A stretch of DNA of 64,000 bases from Burkholderiales bacterium C2 (GCA_005503085.1 SCOI01000011.1:1-64000), one strand, 5' to 3'. Positions 53,092 through 61,009 are shown, counted from the stretch's first letter. Notes: generated from the letters alone by a model not told the origin. A program made the numbers and translations.

Positions 53092-53129
53092 GGTAGGACT
53101 ACCTTGCTTCAGGGCGACTCCTTCGCCCT
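53092..53129. repeat. two hairpins in the fliD leader
   Basis: AGGGCGA (53111-53117) and TCGCCCT (53123-53129) flank five bases. On the minus-strand RNA that loop reads AGGAG. GGTAG and CTACC (53092-53103) form a second short hairpin nearer fliD. They fill most of the 84-bp gap between the fliJ stop and fliD. No T run follows, so a simple terminator is unlikely. Confidence 0.4.
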
Positions 53130-53153
53130 GGCACTTAAATTGCTGAGGGTTTG

Positions 53154-53588
53154 TCATGCCAGCCCCCGCTGCCAGACCTGGCTGGCCAGATCGTCCTGGA
53201 ACTTCTGCTGCTGGCGCTCCTCGGCCTGCTGGGCCCGCGAGACGACGCGGCCCAGCAGCTGGCCATAGGCCTCCTGCTTGCGCGCCACGGCCAGCATGGC
53301 CTGGCGCTGCACCGCGATATCGGCCTCGTGCAGGGCCAGATCCTGGCGCTGCTGTTCGGCCCATTGCAGCACCGCCTGCTTGTAGGCGGCGCTGTTGGCC
53401 GCGAGGCTGGGCACGGCCGTGCCGGTCGGGCCGATCTGCTGGCTCAGCTGCTCCAGCCGCGTCACCATCGCCGCCTGGCGGTCGCGCAGCTGCTGCTTGG
53501 CGGCCAGTTTCGCCTGGTGCTGCTCCAGCTCGCGCTCGCGCAGCTCGATCAGGCGGCTCAGGCTGTTTTGCATCGGTGCCTTGCTCAT
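53154..53588 (-). CDS. fliJ: flagellar export chaperone FliJ
   Basis: 144 aa from ATG 53588, overlapping the fliI stop. Almost entirely coiled coil (LIELRERELEQHQAKLAAKQ, LHEADIAVQRQAMLAVARKQ), ending QKFQDDLASQVWQRGLA, as in FliJ. It couples the FliI ATPase to the export gate. Confidence 0.9.
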   Translation of the reverse strand: MSKAPMQNSLSRLIELRERELEQHQAKLAAKQQLRDRQAAMVTRLEQLSQQIGPTGTAVPSLAANSAAYKQAVLQWAEQQRQDLALHEADIAVQRQAMLAVARKQEAYGQLLGRVVSRAQQAEERQQQKFQDDLASQVWQRGLA

Positions 53589-54895
53589 GCCAGCAACTCC
53601 TCGAGCTGCTGCAGGGTCTCGGCCAGCGGCGCCGCCTCGTTGACACCCTGGTGCAGAAAGGCCTCGATGCGAGGGAACAGCGTCACTGCCCGGTCGGTCA
53701 GCGGGTCGGCGCCGGGCACATAGGCGCCCAGCGGCATCAGCTCGCGCACCTGCTCGTAGCGGGCGGCCAGCTGCTTGAGAAGGCGGGCGGCCTGCTGGTG
53801 CGGCTTGGCGGCCACCAGAGCCATGCAACGGCTGATCGACTGCGAGATGTCGATGGCCGGGTAATGGCCGCGCTCGGCCAGCGCGCGCGACAGCACGATA
53901 TGGCCGTCGAGAATGGCGCGAGCCGTGTCGACCACCGGGTCCTGCTGGTCATCGCCCTCGGCCAGCACCGTGTAGATCGCGCTCATGCTGCCGCGGTCGT
54001 GCTCGCCGTTGCCGGCGCTCTCAACCAGCTCGGGCAGCATGCTGAAGACCGAGGGCGGATAGCCGCGCGTGGCCGGCGGCTCGCCCAGCGCCAGCGCCAC
54101 CTCGCGGCGGGCCATCGCATAGCGGGTCAACGAGTCGACCAGCAGCAGCACATGCTGGCCCTGATCACGGTAATGGGCGGCGATCGTGTGGCACAGCTCG
54201 GTGGCGCGTAGCCGCATCAGCGGCGACTCGTCGGCCGGCGCCACGACGACCACGGCGCGCGCCAGGCCGGCCGGGCCCAGCGACATGTCGATGAACTCGC
54301 GCACCTCGCGTCCGCGCTCGCCGATCAGGCCCACCACCACCACATCGGCGACGGTCTGGCGCGTGATCAGGCCCAGCAGCACGCTCTTGCCGACGCCCGA
54401 GCCGGCCATCAACCCGACTCGCTGGCCGCGGCCCAGGGTCAGCATGCTGTTGATCGCGCGCACGCCGACATCCAGCGGCTCATGCACCGGCGTCTTCTTC
54501 AGCGGATTGACCTTGGGCGGCTGGGCCGGCAACGGGTGGTCGCCGCCGAGCCGGCCGAGGCCGTCGATAGGCTCGCCCAGGCCGTTGACGATGCGCCCCA
54601 GCCACGAGGGGCCTATCATCAGGCTGCGGCTCTCGGGCGCCGGCAGCACGCGGGCACCGGTGGAGAGGCCGTCGGGCTTCTTGAAGGGCATCAGATAGGA
54701 GACCTGGTCGCGGAAGCCGACCACCTGGGCCGCGATCCATTCGCCGTCGGCGCCCTCGATCATGCAGCGCTGGCCGGTGCGCAGCGCGCAGCCCGAGCTC
54801 TCAAGCAGCAGGCCCGAGGCGCCGACCAGGCGGCCGGTGGGCGTGGCCACGGGCACGGTGCCGAGTTCGACGCGACGCAGTGCGGCGGCGATCAT
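53585..54895 (-). CDS. fliI: flagellar export ATPase FliI
   Basis: 436 aa. Walker A is LMAGSGVGKSVLLG; Walker B is HVLLLVDSLTRYAMARRE. The conserved FliI/F1-beta-like segments LIGERGREVREFID, PPATRGYPPSVFSMLPELVE and ISQSISRCM are all present. It energises early steps of substrate unloading in type III export, together with FliH and FliJ. The start overlaps the fliH stop. Confidence 0.97.
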   Translation of the reverse strand: MIAAALRRVELGTVPVATPTGRLVGASGLLLESSGCALRTGQRCMIEGADGEWIAAQVVGFRDQVSYLMPFKKPDGLSTGARVLPAPESRSLMIGPSWLGRIVNGLGEPIDGLGRLGGDHPLPAQPPKVNPLKKTPVHEPLDVGVRAINSMLTLGRGQRVGLMAGSGVGKSVLLGLITRQTVADVVVVGLIGERGREVREFIDMSLGPAGLARAVVVVAPADESPLMRLRATELCHTIAAHYRDQGQHVLLLVDSLTRYAMARREVALALGEPPATRGYPPSVFSMLPELVESAGNGEHDRGSMSAIYTVLAEGDDQQDPVVDTARAILDGHIVLSRALAERGHYPAIDISQSISRCMALVAAKPHQQAARLLKQLAARYEQVRELMPLGAYVPGADPLTDRAVTLFPRIEAFLHQGVNEAAPLAETLQQLEELLA

Positions 54896-55578
54896 GCGCG
54901 CTGCTCCTGCGCTTCGTCATGCGGCTGTTCGATCATCTGCGCCTTGACCTGCTCCATGCAGGCGGCCAGGCGCTGATGGCAGCCGGCATCGGCCTCGCGG
55001 CCGCCGGCGTGCAGACGGCATTCGCCGCTCTCCAGCTTGGGGTCGGGCAGCAGGCTCCAGGCCTGGGCGCGCTCGGGTGCCAACTCGCTGATGCGGCGCA
55101 GGTCTTCGGGGTTCAGGAACACCTCGACACCGTCGCGGGCGATCGGCATGCTGGCCAGGGTCTCATCGACCAGGGCCAGCAGCTGCGAGGGCTGCAAGGT
55201 CAGCTCGGCGCGGATGACCTGGCGGGCCACCTTCTCGACCAGCTCGACCACTTCCTTGCGGGCCGCCGCCTGCAGCTCGATCTGCAGCGCCTTCAGCTCG
55301 CTGAACAAGGCATCGACCGGCGCGGCCAGATGCTCGAAACGCTCGGCCATCTCGCGCCGCCCCTGGGCCAGGCCCTGCTCGCGGCCCTGGGCCTGGGCCG
55401 CGTCGCTGCCGGCCTGTAAACCGCTGGCATAGCCTTCTTCATAGCCCTTTGACAGGCCCTCCTGGAAGCCCTCGGCCAGCGCGGCCTGCAACTGCGCCGG
55501 CGAGCTCTGCTCGACCTCGCGCCGCGCATGCAGCTGGGCCAGCGGCGGAAAGCGGTGCGGACGCAGGACCGGCTTCAT
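54892..55578 (-). CDS. fliH: flagellar export ATPase regulator FliH
   Basis: 228 aa from ATG 55578, overlapping the fliG stop. GFQEGLSKGYEEGYASGLQA is the GxxxG-type repeat helix typical of FliH. The C-terminal domain has VVELVEKVARQVIRAELTLQ and DGVEVFLNPEDLRRI. It forms the stalk linking FliI to the C ring. Confidence 0.92.
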   Translation of the reverse strand: MKPVLRPHRFPPLAQLHARREVEQSSPAQLQAALAEGFQEGLSKGYEEGYASGLQAGSDAAQAQGREQGLAQGRREMAERFEHLAAPVDALFSELKALQIELQAAARKEVVELVEKVARQVIRAELTLQPSQLLALVDETLASMPIARDGVEVFLNPEDLRRISELAPERAQAWSLLPDPKLESGECRLHAGGREADAGCHQRLAACMEQVKAQMIEQPHDEAQEQRA

Positions 55579-56603
55579 TCGACGGTGGCCTCGGCAAACA
55601 GCTGGACCTGGATCTCGCCCGCGTCGACCAGGGCCTTGACCTGGGCCATCACCTCGTTGCGGGCGGCTTCGGCACGCGAGCGCGGCACCGGGCCGCTGCG
55701 GCGTATCAGGTCCTCGAAGCTTTGGGCCTGGCGGCGCGGCATCGCGGCCAGGATGGCGTCGCGCACGGCCGGCTCGGCGCCCTTCAGCGCCACGGCCCAC
55801 AGCTCCAGCGGCACTTCCTCGATCACGCGGGTCAACACCGTCTCGCTCTGGCGCGACAGGATGAAGAAGTCATACATGCTGACCTCGATCTCGTTGACCA
55901 CCTCGGGGTCATGGGCGCGCAAGAGCTCGACCATCTGCTGGCGTTCGCTCGGCAGGCGGTTCAGGATCTCGGCCGCCTGCTTGACGCCCTCGACGCTGGC
56001 GCCCTGCTGGCCCAGGCCCGTCAGGCAGCGCTCGACCAGCTCTTCGAGCTCGCCCAGCAATTCGGCATCGACCTCGGACAGGCGCGCCACATTCAGCAAC
56101 ACCAGATCGCGGCCCTGCTCGGGCAGCGCCGCGATCACATCGCTGGCCTGGGTCGAGGGCAGGAAAGCCAGGAACACGGCCTGCATGCGCACGTGCTCGC
56201 GGGCGATGTGATCGGCCAGCCATTTCGGCGAGGCCCATTGCAGGCGCTGCATCTTGGGCCGGATGGCCTCGCCGTAAATGCTGTTGAGCACGCTGGTGGC
56301 GATATCGCCGCCCAGCGCCAGGTCCAGCGAGCGCTTCAGATAGCTGCGCGAGGCGCCGTGCACGCCGCTTTGCTCGCGGTAGTCATCGAAGAAGTGCTGG
56401 ATCGCGGTCTTGACCCAATCGACCTTGATGCCGCTCATGCGCGACATCACCTGGGTGACGTCCAGCAGCTCTTCGCGGGACAGGCAGCGCAGCACGGCCG
56501 AGGCCGGCTCCTCGCCCATGCTCAGCAAGACAATGGCGGCCTGCTCGACCGGGGTCAGGCCGGCGGCCGTGGTGGCGGGGATGAAATCAGTCATTGCGGA
56601 CAT
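55575..56603 (-). CDS. fliG: flagellar motor switch protein FliG
   Basis: 342 aa. N-terminal FliF-binding domain (LTPVEQAAIVLLSMGEEPAS), middle domain and a C-terminal torque domain with LELWAVALKGAEPAVRDAIL and AAMPRRQAQSFEDLI. The usual FliM-contact motif EHPQ reads EHVR (AREHVRMQAVFLAFLP). FliM here is also unusual. The start overlaps the end of fliF by 17 bases; a second ATG three codons later is possible. Confidence 0.95.
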   Translation of the reverse strand: MSAMTDFIPATTAAGLTPVEQAAIVLLSMGEEPASAVLRCLSREELLDVTQVMSRMSGIKVDWVKTAIQHFFDDYREQSGVHGASRSYLKRSLDLALGGDIATSVLNSIYGEAIRPKMQRLQWASPKWLADHIAREHVRMQAVFLAFLPSTQASDVIAALPEQGRDLVLLNVARLSEVDAELLGELEELVERCLTGLGQQGASVEGVKQAAEILNRLPSERQQMVELLRAHDPEVVNEIEVSMYDFFILSRQSETVLTRVIEEVPLELWAVALKGAEPAVRDAILAAMPRRQAQSFEDLIRRSGPVPRSRAEAARNEVMAQVKALVDAGEIQVQLFAEATVE

Positions 56604-58284
56604 TCTTCTTTTGCACCCATTGCTTCACCACCTCGGCAACGCGCTCCGGCTCCTTGGCCGCCAGCACCTTCAGGTGGTCCACCAACACATCCACCGGCGA
56701 GCCGGGGGGCGGCAATTCATAGTTCTCCAGCAGCGGCACGACCGACATCGGCTCGTTGGCGGCATCGGCGGCCGGGGCCGGCAGAGCGCCGCGCTCGGTC
56801 GTCTCGCCGCCGGCCAGTGCAGCGGGCTCCAGCGGGGTCAGCGCCGTCGTGCCGCCTGCTGCAGCGGTGGCCGGTGCCAGCCGGGCCTGAGCCAGGCGCA
56901 GCAGCGGGCGGGCCAGCAGCAAGTAGCCCAGCAGCGCGGCCAGTGCATAGGCCAGCCAGCCGCTGAAATCCAGAATCGTGTCGCGCTGCTGATACCAGGG
57001 CTCGGGCAGCGCCGGGGTCGGGAAGCTCATCGGCGAGACGGTCAGCTTGTCGCCACGCTCGGTGTTCACGCCCAGGCCGCTGACCAGCAGCTTCTCGACC
57101 TTGGCGATCTCATCGGGGGTCCAGGTCTTGCCCGCACCGTTCGCGCCGGCCGGGCCGGGCGCGGCCGCATTGTTCAGCAGCACCGCCACATTCAGGCGCG
57201 CCAGCCGGCCGCGGCTGCGCTTGATCTGGGTGATGTTGCGGTCGTAGGCGTACTGGCGGGTCGCGGCGTTCTTGCGCGCGCTGCCGGTATTGGCTTCCGG
57301 GGCCGAGGCGGACGGATCGGCCGCATTGACCGGGCGGTTGCTCAGCGAGCCGGGAATGCCCAGCGCGATGCGCTCGCGGTCCTGCTCCTCGCGCATCGCC
57401 TCATTGGTCAGCTTGGGCGCATCACCATACTGCTCGCGGGTTTCCTGGATGCGGTCGTTGTCGACCTCGGCGGTGACCGAGAGGCGGTAGTTGTCTTCGC
57501 CGAGCACCGGCGCCAGCAGATCGCGCACATTGCGGCGCACCTCGTCCTGGTAGCGCTTGGCCGCCTCGTTGCCCTGGTTGGCCTCGAAGCCTTCGCTCAG
57601 ATCGACACGGGCCGACAGCAGATTGCCGGCCTGGTCGACCAAGCTGACGCGCGCCGGGTCCAGGCTGGCGACGCTGCCCGACACCATATTGATGACGGCG
57701 GCGATCTGCTCGTTGCTGAGCGTGCGGCCGGGCTTGAGCGCCAGCACCACCGAGGCCGAGCTCTTCTGGCCGTCGCTCAGCACAAAGGAGGAGGACTTGA
57801 CGATCGAGAGGTGCACGCGCGCGCTGTCGACGCCGTCCAGTGTCAGCATGCTTTGCGCCAACTCGCCTTCGAGGCCGCGGCGGAAACGCACGTCCTGCAC
57901 GAACTGGCTGACGCCCAGCGGGTCGTTGCGGTCCATCAGCTCCAGGCCGGCCGGCAGCTTGGCGACCACGCCCTTGGCGGCCAGCAGCATGCGCACCCGG
58001 CCCAGCGCGCTGTCGGGCACCAGCACCTGGCCGGTGTCGGGATGCAGACGGTAGGCGATCTGCTCGGCATCCAGCACCGCCAGCATCTCGGCGGTGGCGA
58101 CGCGCTCGCGCTGGCCGAACACCGGTTTGTACGAGGCCTGATCGCGCCACATCAGCATCAACGCCAAGGCGGTGCCGGCCACGGCCAGAGCCAGCACCGG
58201 CGCCATGCCCTTGGCCAGTCCGGCAGGCAAGGCGGGGCGTGAGTTCCAGGCCGGGCCCAGGCGGGCCATCAGGGGTTTGAGCAT
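56587..58284 (-). CDS. fliF: flagellar MS-ring protein FliF
   Basis: 565 aa. Two membrane segments, near the N-terminus (VLALAVAGTALALMLMW) and near 445 (WLAYALAALLGYLLLARPLL), flank the periplasmic ring-building domains (YRLHPDTGQVLVPDSALGRV, then VRMLLAAKGV; DGVDSARVHLSIVKSSSFVL). The C-terminal EPERVAEVVKQWVQKK binds FliG. Length is normal. Confidence 0.96.
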   Translation of the reverse strand: MLKPLMARLGPAWNSRPALPAGLAKGMAPVLALAVAGTALALMLMWRDQASYKPVFGQRERVATAEMLAVLDAEQIAYRLHPDTGQVLVPDSALGRVRMLLAAKGVVAKLPAGLELMDRNDPLGVSQFVQDVRFRRGLEGELAQSMLTLDGVDSARVHLSIVKSSSFVLSDGQKSSASVVLALKPGRTLSNEQIAAVINMVSGSVASLDPARVSLVDQAGNLLSARVDLSEGFEANQGNEAAKRYQDEVRRNVRDLLAPVLGEDNYRLSVTAEVDNDRIQETREQYGDAPKLTNEAMREEQDRERIALGIPGSLSNRPVNAADPSASAPEANTGSARKNAATRQYAYDRNITQIKRSRGRLARLNVAVLLNNAAAPGPAGANGAGKTWTPDEIAKVEKLLVSGLGVNTERGDKLTVSPMSFPTPALPEPWYQQRDTILDFSGWLAYALAALLGYLLLARPLLRLAQARLAPATAAAGGTTALTPLEPAALAGGETTERGALPAPAADAANEPMSVVPLLENYELPPPGSPVDVLVDHLKVLAAKEPERVAEVVKQWVQKKNVRND

Positions 58285-58333
58285 GGTGATGTGCGTGTTT
58301 GTTCTTGGCAGGTGGTTGCGGCGTTCAGCACGC

Positions 58334-58663
58334 TCAGAGCTGCAGCTTGATCAGCTCGTCGACCGCGCCGACCACCTTGTTGCGGACCTGCATCAGCATC
58401 GAGAAGGACAGGCTGGCGTTCTGGCTGGCCAGCATCGCGCCGACCAGGTCATCGCTCTCGCCGTTCTCGACCGCAGTCATGCGGGCCGCCGCATCCTGGT
58501 CCTTGCTGTCGACCTGGCGCAGCGCCAGTTCCATGCTGTGGGCAAAGCCCTGGCCGTCGGCCTCGCCCGGGCCCGAAGCCAGGCGCAGCGCGTCCTGCTC
58601 GATGCGGGCCAGTTCGGACTGCAGCGAACCCAGACTGCTGGCGGCGCTTGAAATGACAGACAT
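58334..58663 (-). CDS. fliE: MS-ring to rod adaptor FliE
   Basis: 109 aa. GFAHSMELALRQVDSKDQDA and AMLASQNASLSFSMLMQVRN, then KVVGAVDELIKLQL, are conserved FliE motifs. It is the first gene of the leftward fliEFGHIJ(D...) operon. ATG 58663 has AAGGA upstream, and a strong hairpin precedes that. Confidence 0.94.
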   Translation of the reverse strand: MSVISSAASSLGSLQSELARIEQDALRLASGPGEADGQGFAHSMELALRQVDSKDQDAAARMTAVENGESDDLVGAMLASQNASLSFSMLMQVRNKVVGAVDELIKLQL

Positions 58664-58685
58664 CGATCAATCCTTGGGCAATGCA

Positions 58686-58781
58686 GTAAGCGCGCGGCGC
58701 TTACCGACGTGTTCAAGCCTTGCCTTGAAAACCAAGGCAGCGAGATATTCTGGTATTACCGAGTGGCCGGATCAAACCGGC
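58686..58781. repeat. three inverted repeats upstream of fliE
   Basis: GTAAGCGC/GCGCTTAC (58686-58704, 3-base loop), TGCCTTG/CAAGGCA (58721-58739, 5-base loop) and GCCGG/CCGGC (58766-58781, 6-base loop) lie in series. The first ends about 22 bases before the fliE start, just upstream of its Shine-Dalgarno. They could structure the fliE leader or serve as operators. Confidence 0.55.
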
Positions 58782-58973
58782 ATGCCGCGCGCGGCGGCAC
58801 CTCAGTCAGGATTCAGATGAAACAATTTCGATACTCCCTGCGGTGGCATTCGCTCGGCACTTTCCGGTATTCATATCGGGCTGCCTGTTATGGAGCGAAA
58901 GCTTAGATTGATATCGACCGTGCGACCGGAAAATAAAGGGTCGACAGGCCGGCGTATTCATTGGATGCCAGCA

Positions 58974-59120
58974 TCATCTGGTTATGGTTCGATAACCATC
59001 GATGGTTTGTGCGAATGCTGGAGAAAATGCCGGAGCCAATGCTTGCACCACGGCCGAGCCGGCGCGGCGAAGCCATGCCTGGTGCTGCAGCTGGGGAGAA
59101 GAGGTGTGTCGCTTGCTCAT
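58974..59120 (-). CDS. possible 48-aa exported peptide downstream of the riboswitch
   Basis: MSKRHTSSPQLQHQAWLRRA, then GSAVVQALAPAFSPAFAQT, ending IDGYRTITR. The basic start, Ala-rich hydrophobic core and AFA-QT site look like a Sec signal peptide followed by only about ten residues. It may be a truncated gene, a tiny secreted peptide or chance. It lies 155 bases after the c-di-GMP aptamer on the same strand, with only a weak Shine-Dalgarno. A 24-codon frame overlaps its end. Confidence 0.3.
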   Translation of the reverse strand: MSKRHTSSPQLQHQAWLRRAGSAVVQALAPAFSPAFAQTIDGYRTITR

Positions 59121-59183
59121 GGTTGCATCGTCCCGTGAAGGTCTAGCAGGCAAGCCCTGGCGAACGCCATCGAGGTCACAACA

Positions 59184-59263
59184 GGCTGCGGTGGCAGCCC
59201 GGCAGGCATGAAGTCATGCCCTGCCCCATGCATAGCGCATGGAGCGGCCCACGCAGCGCGTGG
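59184..59263 (-). repeat. four consecutive hairpins after the c-di-GMP aptamer
   Basis: In minus-strand order: CCACGC/GCGTGG (59249-59263), CCATGC/GCATGG (59226-59242), a long imperfect stem with TCATGCC core arms (59201-59225), and GGCTGC/GCAGCC (59184-59199). They are packed with almost no spacing and begin 12 bases after the aptamer's closing helix. No U-tract follows any of them. They may be the expression platform, an RNA stability element or part of a small RNA. Confidence 0.6.
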
Positions 59264-59274
59264 AGCGAGCAGAC

Positions 59275-59374
59275 TCAGGTCTGGCAACCCCGCTATCGTT
59301 TCCCTGGGTTGGAGAACCCGTGGGTGGTAGACCGGAGGCTTTGCGACCCCGGCTTTCGCTCGGGTGTGCCCTGA
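59275..59374 (-). promoter_or_regulatory. c-di-GMP-I riboswitch aptamer (GEMM-I)
   Basis: The minus strand contains the GEMM-I landmarks in order: GGGCACACC, a GCGAAAGC tetraloop stem, CGCAAAGCCTCCGG (the invariant core), a variable stem (ACGGGTTCTCCAACCC region), and ATAGCGGGGTTGCCA. TCAGG at 59374-59370 and CCTGA at 59279-59275 (minus strand) can pair as the closing helix P1. This class binds cyclic di-GMP. The nearest genes downstream on this strand are the 48-codon frame and, about 610 bases on, fliE. Confidence 0.9.
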
Positions 59375-59670
59375 TGAGACAAACTGTATCCCGGCAGGAG
59401 AGCTGCCCACAAGGGTTTTCTGCAGGCCGACGCAAAGCCGACGCAAAGCACGTGACAAAGTGCACGCCAGGCGCACGAAGCAGGCCGACTCAAGCCAGCA
59501 AGCGTGGCGCCGAAAATACCGATGTTGCGTCGCAGCACTAGTATGGTGCGGAGAGCGGGCCTGTCATATGGACGTCATATTCAAAACGAGGCCTCCAGTT
59601 CAGGCGACCGGTGCCTGGCGCCACTTAAATAGCGTGCCGCTGGCGTGAATACTTGGCGCGTGCTGCGCTC

Positions 59671-59686
59671 TTGACATACTTGTCAA
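59671..59686. promoter_or_regulatory. palindrome upstream of fliM, candidate operator
   Basis: TTGACA-TACT-TGTCAA is a perfect 6-bp inverted repeat about 130 bp upstream of fliM. It contains a -35-like hexamer, but no -10 hexamer lies at proper spacing, so it is more likely a regulator-binding site than a promoter element. Confidence 0.35.
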
Positions 59687-59813
59687 AGCCCCGGCGGCAA
59701 GTGGTTTCAATAGAATCGCGCCAGTATTTCCACAGGCTCTGTCTCATAGTCATTCGTCAGCTCGAAAAGCTCGCCGCAAGCCCCTGTTGCCCACCCCAAA
59801 CGAAGCCCCAGCG

Positions 59814-60650
59814 ATGAATCCTCAACCACCGCGCGCCACGCCGCGCCCCAGCCCCCAGCCGCTGGACCCGCGCACGCTGGGCCGCCCCGTGCACCTGCTG
59901 CCGCGCTTTGCCGAGCAGCTGGGCGAGGCGCTGGGCGAGCTCTTCCTCGGCCACAACCGCCGCTACCGCGCCCAGTACGAGATCGGTGCGATCAGCATCA
60001 AGCCGATGGGCCCCGAGGCGGTCGCCGGGCGCTGGATGGTGGGCGAGGCCGCGCATGGCCGCGTCGCCTGTCTGGCCGAGCGCGCCCTGGTGCTGAACCT
60101 GATGGCGCACCGCTACGGCAACGCCGGCGCCGGCAGCAGCGAGCCGCCGGCCGAAACCGCCACCGAAGAGCGCATGCTGAGCTGGCTGTGCCTGCAATCG
60201 CTGCAATGCGCGCTGCGGCTGATCGGCGAGCCCGCCGATGCCGCGGCAACGCCGACCTTGCAGCCCAGCCTGCAGCCCCAGCTCAGCGCCGGCTCCTGGT
60301 TCATCCAGATCAGCGTGCGCGAGCTCGGCCAGGGCCTGCAGAGCCAGCTGCTGCTGGCGCTGGACCCGCTCTATATCGGCAAGCTGCTGAAGCGGCTCGG
60401 CCAGACCCAGCCGCAGCCCCCGAGGGCCGACACGCAGCAGCTCGCCAAGCAGCTCAAGCTCAAGCTCGAGGCCCGGCTGCTGGAGCAGACCCTGCCGCTG
60501 GGCGAGCTGCTGGACCTGCGCCCCGGCGACCTGATCCCGGTGCGCCTGAAGAGCACCGATGTGCTGGTCGACGGCGCCCTTCTCTTCACGGCCTCGGTGG
60601 CCGAACACCAGGGCAAGCTGTGCCTGACCTCTTTCGTTGACGCGGAATGA
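59814..60650 (+). CDS. fliM: flagellar motor switch protein FliM, divergent (lateral type)
   Basis: 278 aa from ATG 59814; a TTG nine codons upstream is an alternative. The C-terminal SpoA domain (about 205-275: LKLKLEARLLEQTLPLGELL, then LRPGDLIPVRL) and a degenerate middle domain place it with FliM. It is first in the fliMNPQR-flhBA operon. The N-terminal LSQDEIDALL CheY-binding motif of chemotactic FliM is absent, replaced by a Pro-rich stretch, and the protein is shorter than usual (about 330 aa). It probably makes a motor that does not respond to CheY-P. Confidence 0.85.
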   Translation: MNPQPPRATPRPSPQPLDPRTLGRPVHLLPRFAEQLGEALGELFLGHNRRYRAQYEIGAISIKPMGPEAVAGRWMVGEAAHGRVACLAERALVLNLMAHRYGNAGAGSSEPPAETATEERMLSWLCLQSLQCALRLIGEPADAAATPTLQPSLQPQLSAGSWFIQISVRELGQGLQSQLLLALDPLYIGKLLKRLGQTQPQPPRADTQQLAKQLKLKLEARLLEQTLPLGELLDLRPGDLIPVRLKSTDVLVDGALLFTASVAEHQGKLCLTSFVDAE

Positions 60651-61009
60651 CCATGAACGACAACCAAGCTATCGACGCCTTGCTGAACGACTTCCCCGAG
60701 CAAGACCTGGCCCTGCCCAACGAGGTACCGGCCGAGCCCGCCCGGCCGACGCGGGATCTGCCCAAGCTGATGCGCAAGATTCCGGTGACGCTGACGCTGG
60801 AGGTCGGCGAGGCCAAGCTCTCCTTGCACGACCTGGCCCATCTGCAAGCCGACAGCGTGGTCGAGCTGAACACACTGGCCGGCGAGCCGCTGACCATCAA
60901 GGTCAACGGCACCGCCATCGGCCGCGCCGAGGTGGTGGTGTCGGGCGAGAACTACGGGCTGAAGATCATCGAGATCGCCGGCCTGGATCTGGACCAGCTC
61001 GGCTCATGA
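60647..61009 (+). CDS. fliN: flagellar motor switch protein FliN
   Basis: 120 aa. The SpoA domain (about 40-115) has LMRKIPVTLTLEVGEAKLSL and SVVELNTLAGEPLTIKVNG, then AEVVVSGENYGLKII, typical of FliN. It forms the base of the C ring and docks export cargo. The start overlaps the fliM stop; a second ATG lies two codons later. Interestingly, the N-terminus has QAIDALLNDF, resembling a piece of the EIDALL motif missing from FliM. Confidence 0.95.
   Translation: MTMNDNQAIDALLNDFPEQDLALPNEVPAEPARPTRDLPKLMRKIPVTLTLEVGEAKLSLHDLAHLQADSVVELNTLAGEPLTIKVNGTAIGRAEVVVSGENYGLKIIEIAGLDLDQLGS

Larger units (their letters stand above)
58664..59813. other. 1.15-kb divergent intergenic region with riboswitch and hairpins
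   Basis: The region between fliE and fliM has lower GC than the genes and no convincing long gene. On the minus strand, in order: a c-di-GMP-I aptamer (59275-59374), four hairpins (59184-59263), a possible 48-codon gene (58974-59120) and three inverted repeats near fliE (58686-58781). On the fliM side there is a TTGACA palindrome (59671-59686) and a direct repeat GTCATAT (59563 and 59574). The rest shows nothing I can name. Confidence 0.6.

Noticed and set aside
59400-59460. Possible second, tandem c-di-GMP aptamer (GACGCAAAGCC repeated)
   Set aside because: Only the short CGCAAAGC string repeats, on the other strand; the remaining GEMM landmarks are absent.
59117-59476. 119-codon minus-strand open frame
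   Set aside because: It runs through the c-di-GMP aptamer and hairpins, its sequence has no protein-like features, and RNA structure explains the conserved bases better.
59654-59668. Sigma-54 site upstream of fliM (TGGCGCGTGCTGCGC)
   Set aside because: GG and GC spacing fits, but the -12 side lacks TT and the match is no better than expected in GC-rich DNA.
59671-59716. Sigma-70 promoter using TTGACA and TAGAAT
   Set aside because: The two hexamers are far more than 17 bp apart and no alternative -10 lies at correct spacing.
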